A DNA stretch of 6,100 nt from Rhizobium sp. LCM 4573 (lineage in GTDB: Bacteria > Pseudomonadota > Alphaproteobacteria > Rhizobiales > Rhizobiaceae), in the NCBI RefSeq assembly GCF_001854865.1, contig NZ_MDDW01000008.1:44659-50758 (forward strand), read 5' to 3'. Below are positions 5,039-6,100 of the stretch, one piece after another (position 1 is the stretch's first letter; every line of letters begins with the position of its first letter). The translations under genes and the position numbers were made by a program. The notes beneath the pieces are model-generated. The model saw nothing but the letters and a program-made list of their open reading frames with translations, was not told the DNA's origin and searched no databases.

Positions 5039-6100
5039 TCATGCTTCGGCGCTAAGACTTGAAACCGGCAGGTTTGCCAGATGCTGGGGCTTGAGGGCCT
5101 GCTCCAGCTGCACCGCGGTCAGGTGCCCCTGTTCCAGCACCACCTGCGGGACCGTGCGGCCGCTGGCGAGTGCCTCCTGTGCGACCTTGGTTGCCGCATA
5201 GTAGCCGATGAGCGGATTGAGCGCGGTCGCCAGGCCGATGGATTCCTCCACCCGCCGCGCCATGATCGCCGGGTTTGCGGTGATGCCGTCGACGCAGCGC
5301 TCCGCCAGGATGCGGCAGGCAGCGCTCAGATGGCTGATGCTTTCGCAGAGCGAGCGTACGATGATCGGCTCGAAGGCGTTAAGCTGCAACTGGCCTGCCT
5401 CGGCCGCCATGGTGATGGTCATATCATTGCCGATGACAGAGAAAGCCACCTGATTGACCATTTCGGGTATAACCGGATTGACCTTGCCGGGCATGATACT
5501 CGATCCGGCCTGAACGGCGGGCAGATTGATCTCTCCGATCCCCGCCCGCGGACCCGAGGAAAGCAGGCGAAGGTCGTTGCAGGTCTTCGAAAGTTTGACG
5601 GCGACACGCTTCAGCACGCCGGAAAGATGGACGAACGCGCCGGGATCCTGCGTCGCCTCGATGAGATCGCTCGCCGTCACCAGCGGCCGTCCCGTCAGCC
5701 GCGAAAGATGCGTGCAGGCAAGTACGGCGTAACCTGACGGCGCGTTCAGACCTGTGCCTATGGCGGTCGCGCCGAGATTGATCTCGTGCAGGAGTTTGGC
5801 GGATTCCAGAAGACGTGCCTTATCCTCCCCAAGCATGACAGCGAAGGTGCGGAATTCCTGACCGAGCGTCATCGGAACTGCGTCCTGAAGCTGTGTGCGG
5901 CCCACCTTAAGCATCCCGTCGAATTCTTTTGCCTTGCGCTCGAATGCCGCCTGCAGGAATTCCATCGACGCGGAAAGCCCATCGATCGCCTCGATCAGCG
6001 CGACATTGACGGCCGTCGGGTAGGCGTCGTTGGTCGACTGGCTCAGATTCACGTGGTCATTCGGGTGAAGGTGCGCATAATCGCCCTTGGGGTTGCCAAG
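5039..6100 (-). CDS. aspA: Aspartate ammonia-lyase (aspartase), C-terminal three quarters; 5' end outside window
   Basis: The frame is open from the window edge to TGA at 5041-5039, giving 353 visible residues of the usual 470 or so. The enzyme converts L-aspartate to fumarate and ammonia in the cytoplasm, as a homotetramer of the aspartase/fumarase superfamily. Visible landmarks are HPNDHVNLSQSTND (12-25, substrate loop), GRTQLQDAVPMTLGQEF (67-83), GATAIGTGLNAPSGY (110-124), and the flexible catalytic loop GSSIMPGKVNP (199-209), whose first Ser (about 200) is the likely general base and whose Lys and Asn bind substrate. Gln in GRTQLQDAVP, where fumarases have GRTHLQDATP, favours aspartase of the E. 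coli AspA type over class II fumarase. No lesion is seen in the visible part. The gene faces the FCD-GntR regulator tail to tail. GTG at 6052 is not the start, because conserved sequence continues upstream. Confidence 0.93.
   Translation of the reverse strand, partial: LGNPKGDYAHLHPNDHVNLSQSTNDAYPTAVNVALIEAIDGLSASMEFLQAAFERKAKEFDGMLKVGRTQLQDAVPMTLGQEFRTFAVMLGEDKARLLESAKLLHEINLGATAIGTGLNAPSGYAVLACTHLSRLTGRPLVTASDLIEATQDPGAFVHLSGVLKRVAVKLSKTCNDLRLLSSGPRAGIGEINLPAVQAGSSIMPGKVNPVIPEMVNQVAFSVIGNDMTITMAAEAGQLQLNAFEPIIVRSLCESISHLSAACRILAERCVDGITANPAIMARRVEESIGLATALNPLIGYYAATKVAQEALASGRTVPQVVLEQGHLTAVQLEQALKPQHLANLPVSSLSAEA

Noticed and set aside
5081..5737. 218-codon plus-strand frame opposite aspA
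   Set aside because: It is antisense to an aspartase whose conserved motifs are intact; its composition is that of a shadow frame.
1..6100. CRISPR arrays, tRNA or rRNA genes, insertion sequence ends
   Set aside because: No regularly spaced repeats, no cloverleaf or rRNA-like stretch, and no transposase or paired terminal inverted repeats were found by eye in this window.

Overview
The window is GC-rich and reads as an alphaproteobacterial, probably rhizobial-type (Hyphomicrobiales) accessory stretch. This rests on the gene mix (several GntR and AraC regulators, a solo SDR, an aspartase) and on codon use; no marker gene fixes the taxon. It holds four well-supported genes plus one cut by each edge or by decay: two GntR-type regulators, an AraC regulator, a short-chain dehydrogenase, an aspartase, and the wreck of a toxin-antitoxin pair.

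Layout. 1-546 (+) is the 3' part of a HutC-type GntR regulator (UTRA domain). 609-912 (-) is a MazE-like/MazF toxin-antitoxin operon that no longer codes for working proteins: the antitoxin has an in-frame amber stop and a late frameshift, and the toxin is cut off after about 27 residues. A 12-bp perfect palindrome just upstream is its likely old operator. 980-1395 has no convincing gene. 1460-2305 (-) is an SDR oxidoreductase with a Tat-like leader, divergent from an AraC-family regulator at 2464-3420 (+). The 158-bp gap between them holds a pair of 8-bp direct repeats whose starts are 21 bp apart, as expected for an AraC-type operator. The layout suggests that the AraC protein controls the SDR.

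3421-4294 is gene-poor. The best candidate in it is a 46-residue single-pass membrane peptide on the minus strand (3893-4033) with a good ribosome binding site; its reading frame may once have been longer. 4295-5002 (+) is a FadR-type GntR regulator with an FCD ligand domain. It converges, across an 8-bp-stem hairpin, on an aspartate ammonia-lyase (aspA, 5039-6100, -) whose N-terminus lies outside the window.

No clearly new multi-gene system is visible. The most informative items are the multiply broken MazEF locus, the AraC operator geometry, the exported-looking SDR and the small membrane ORF.
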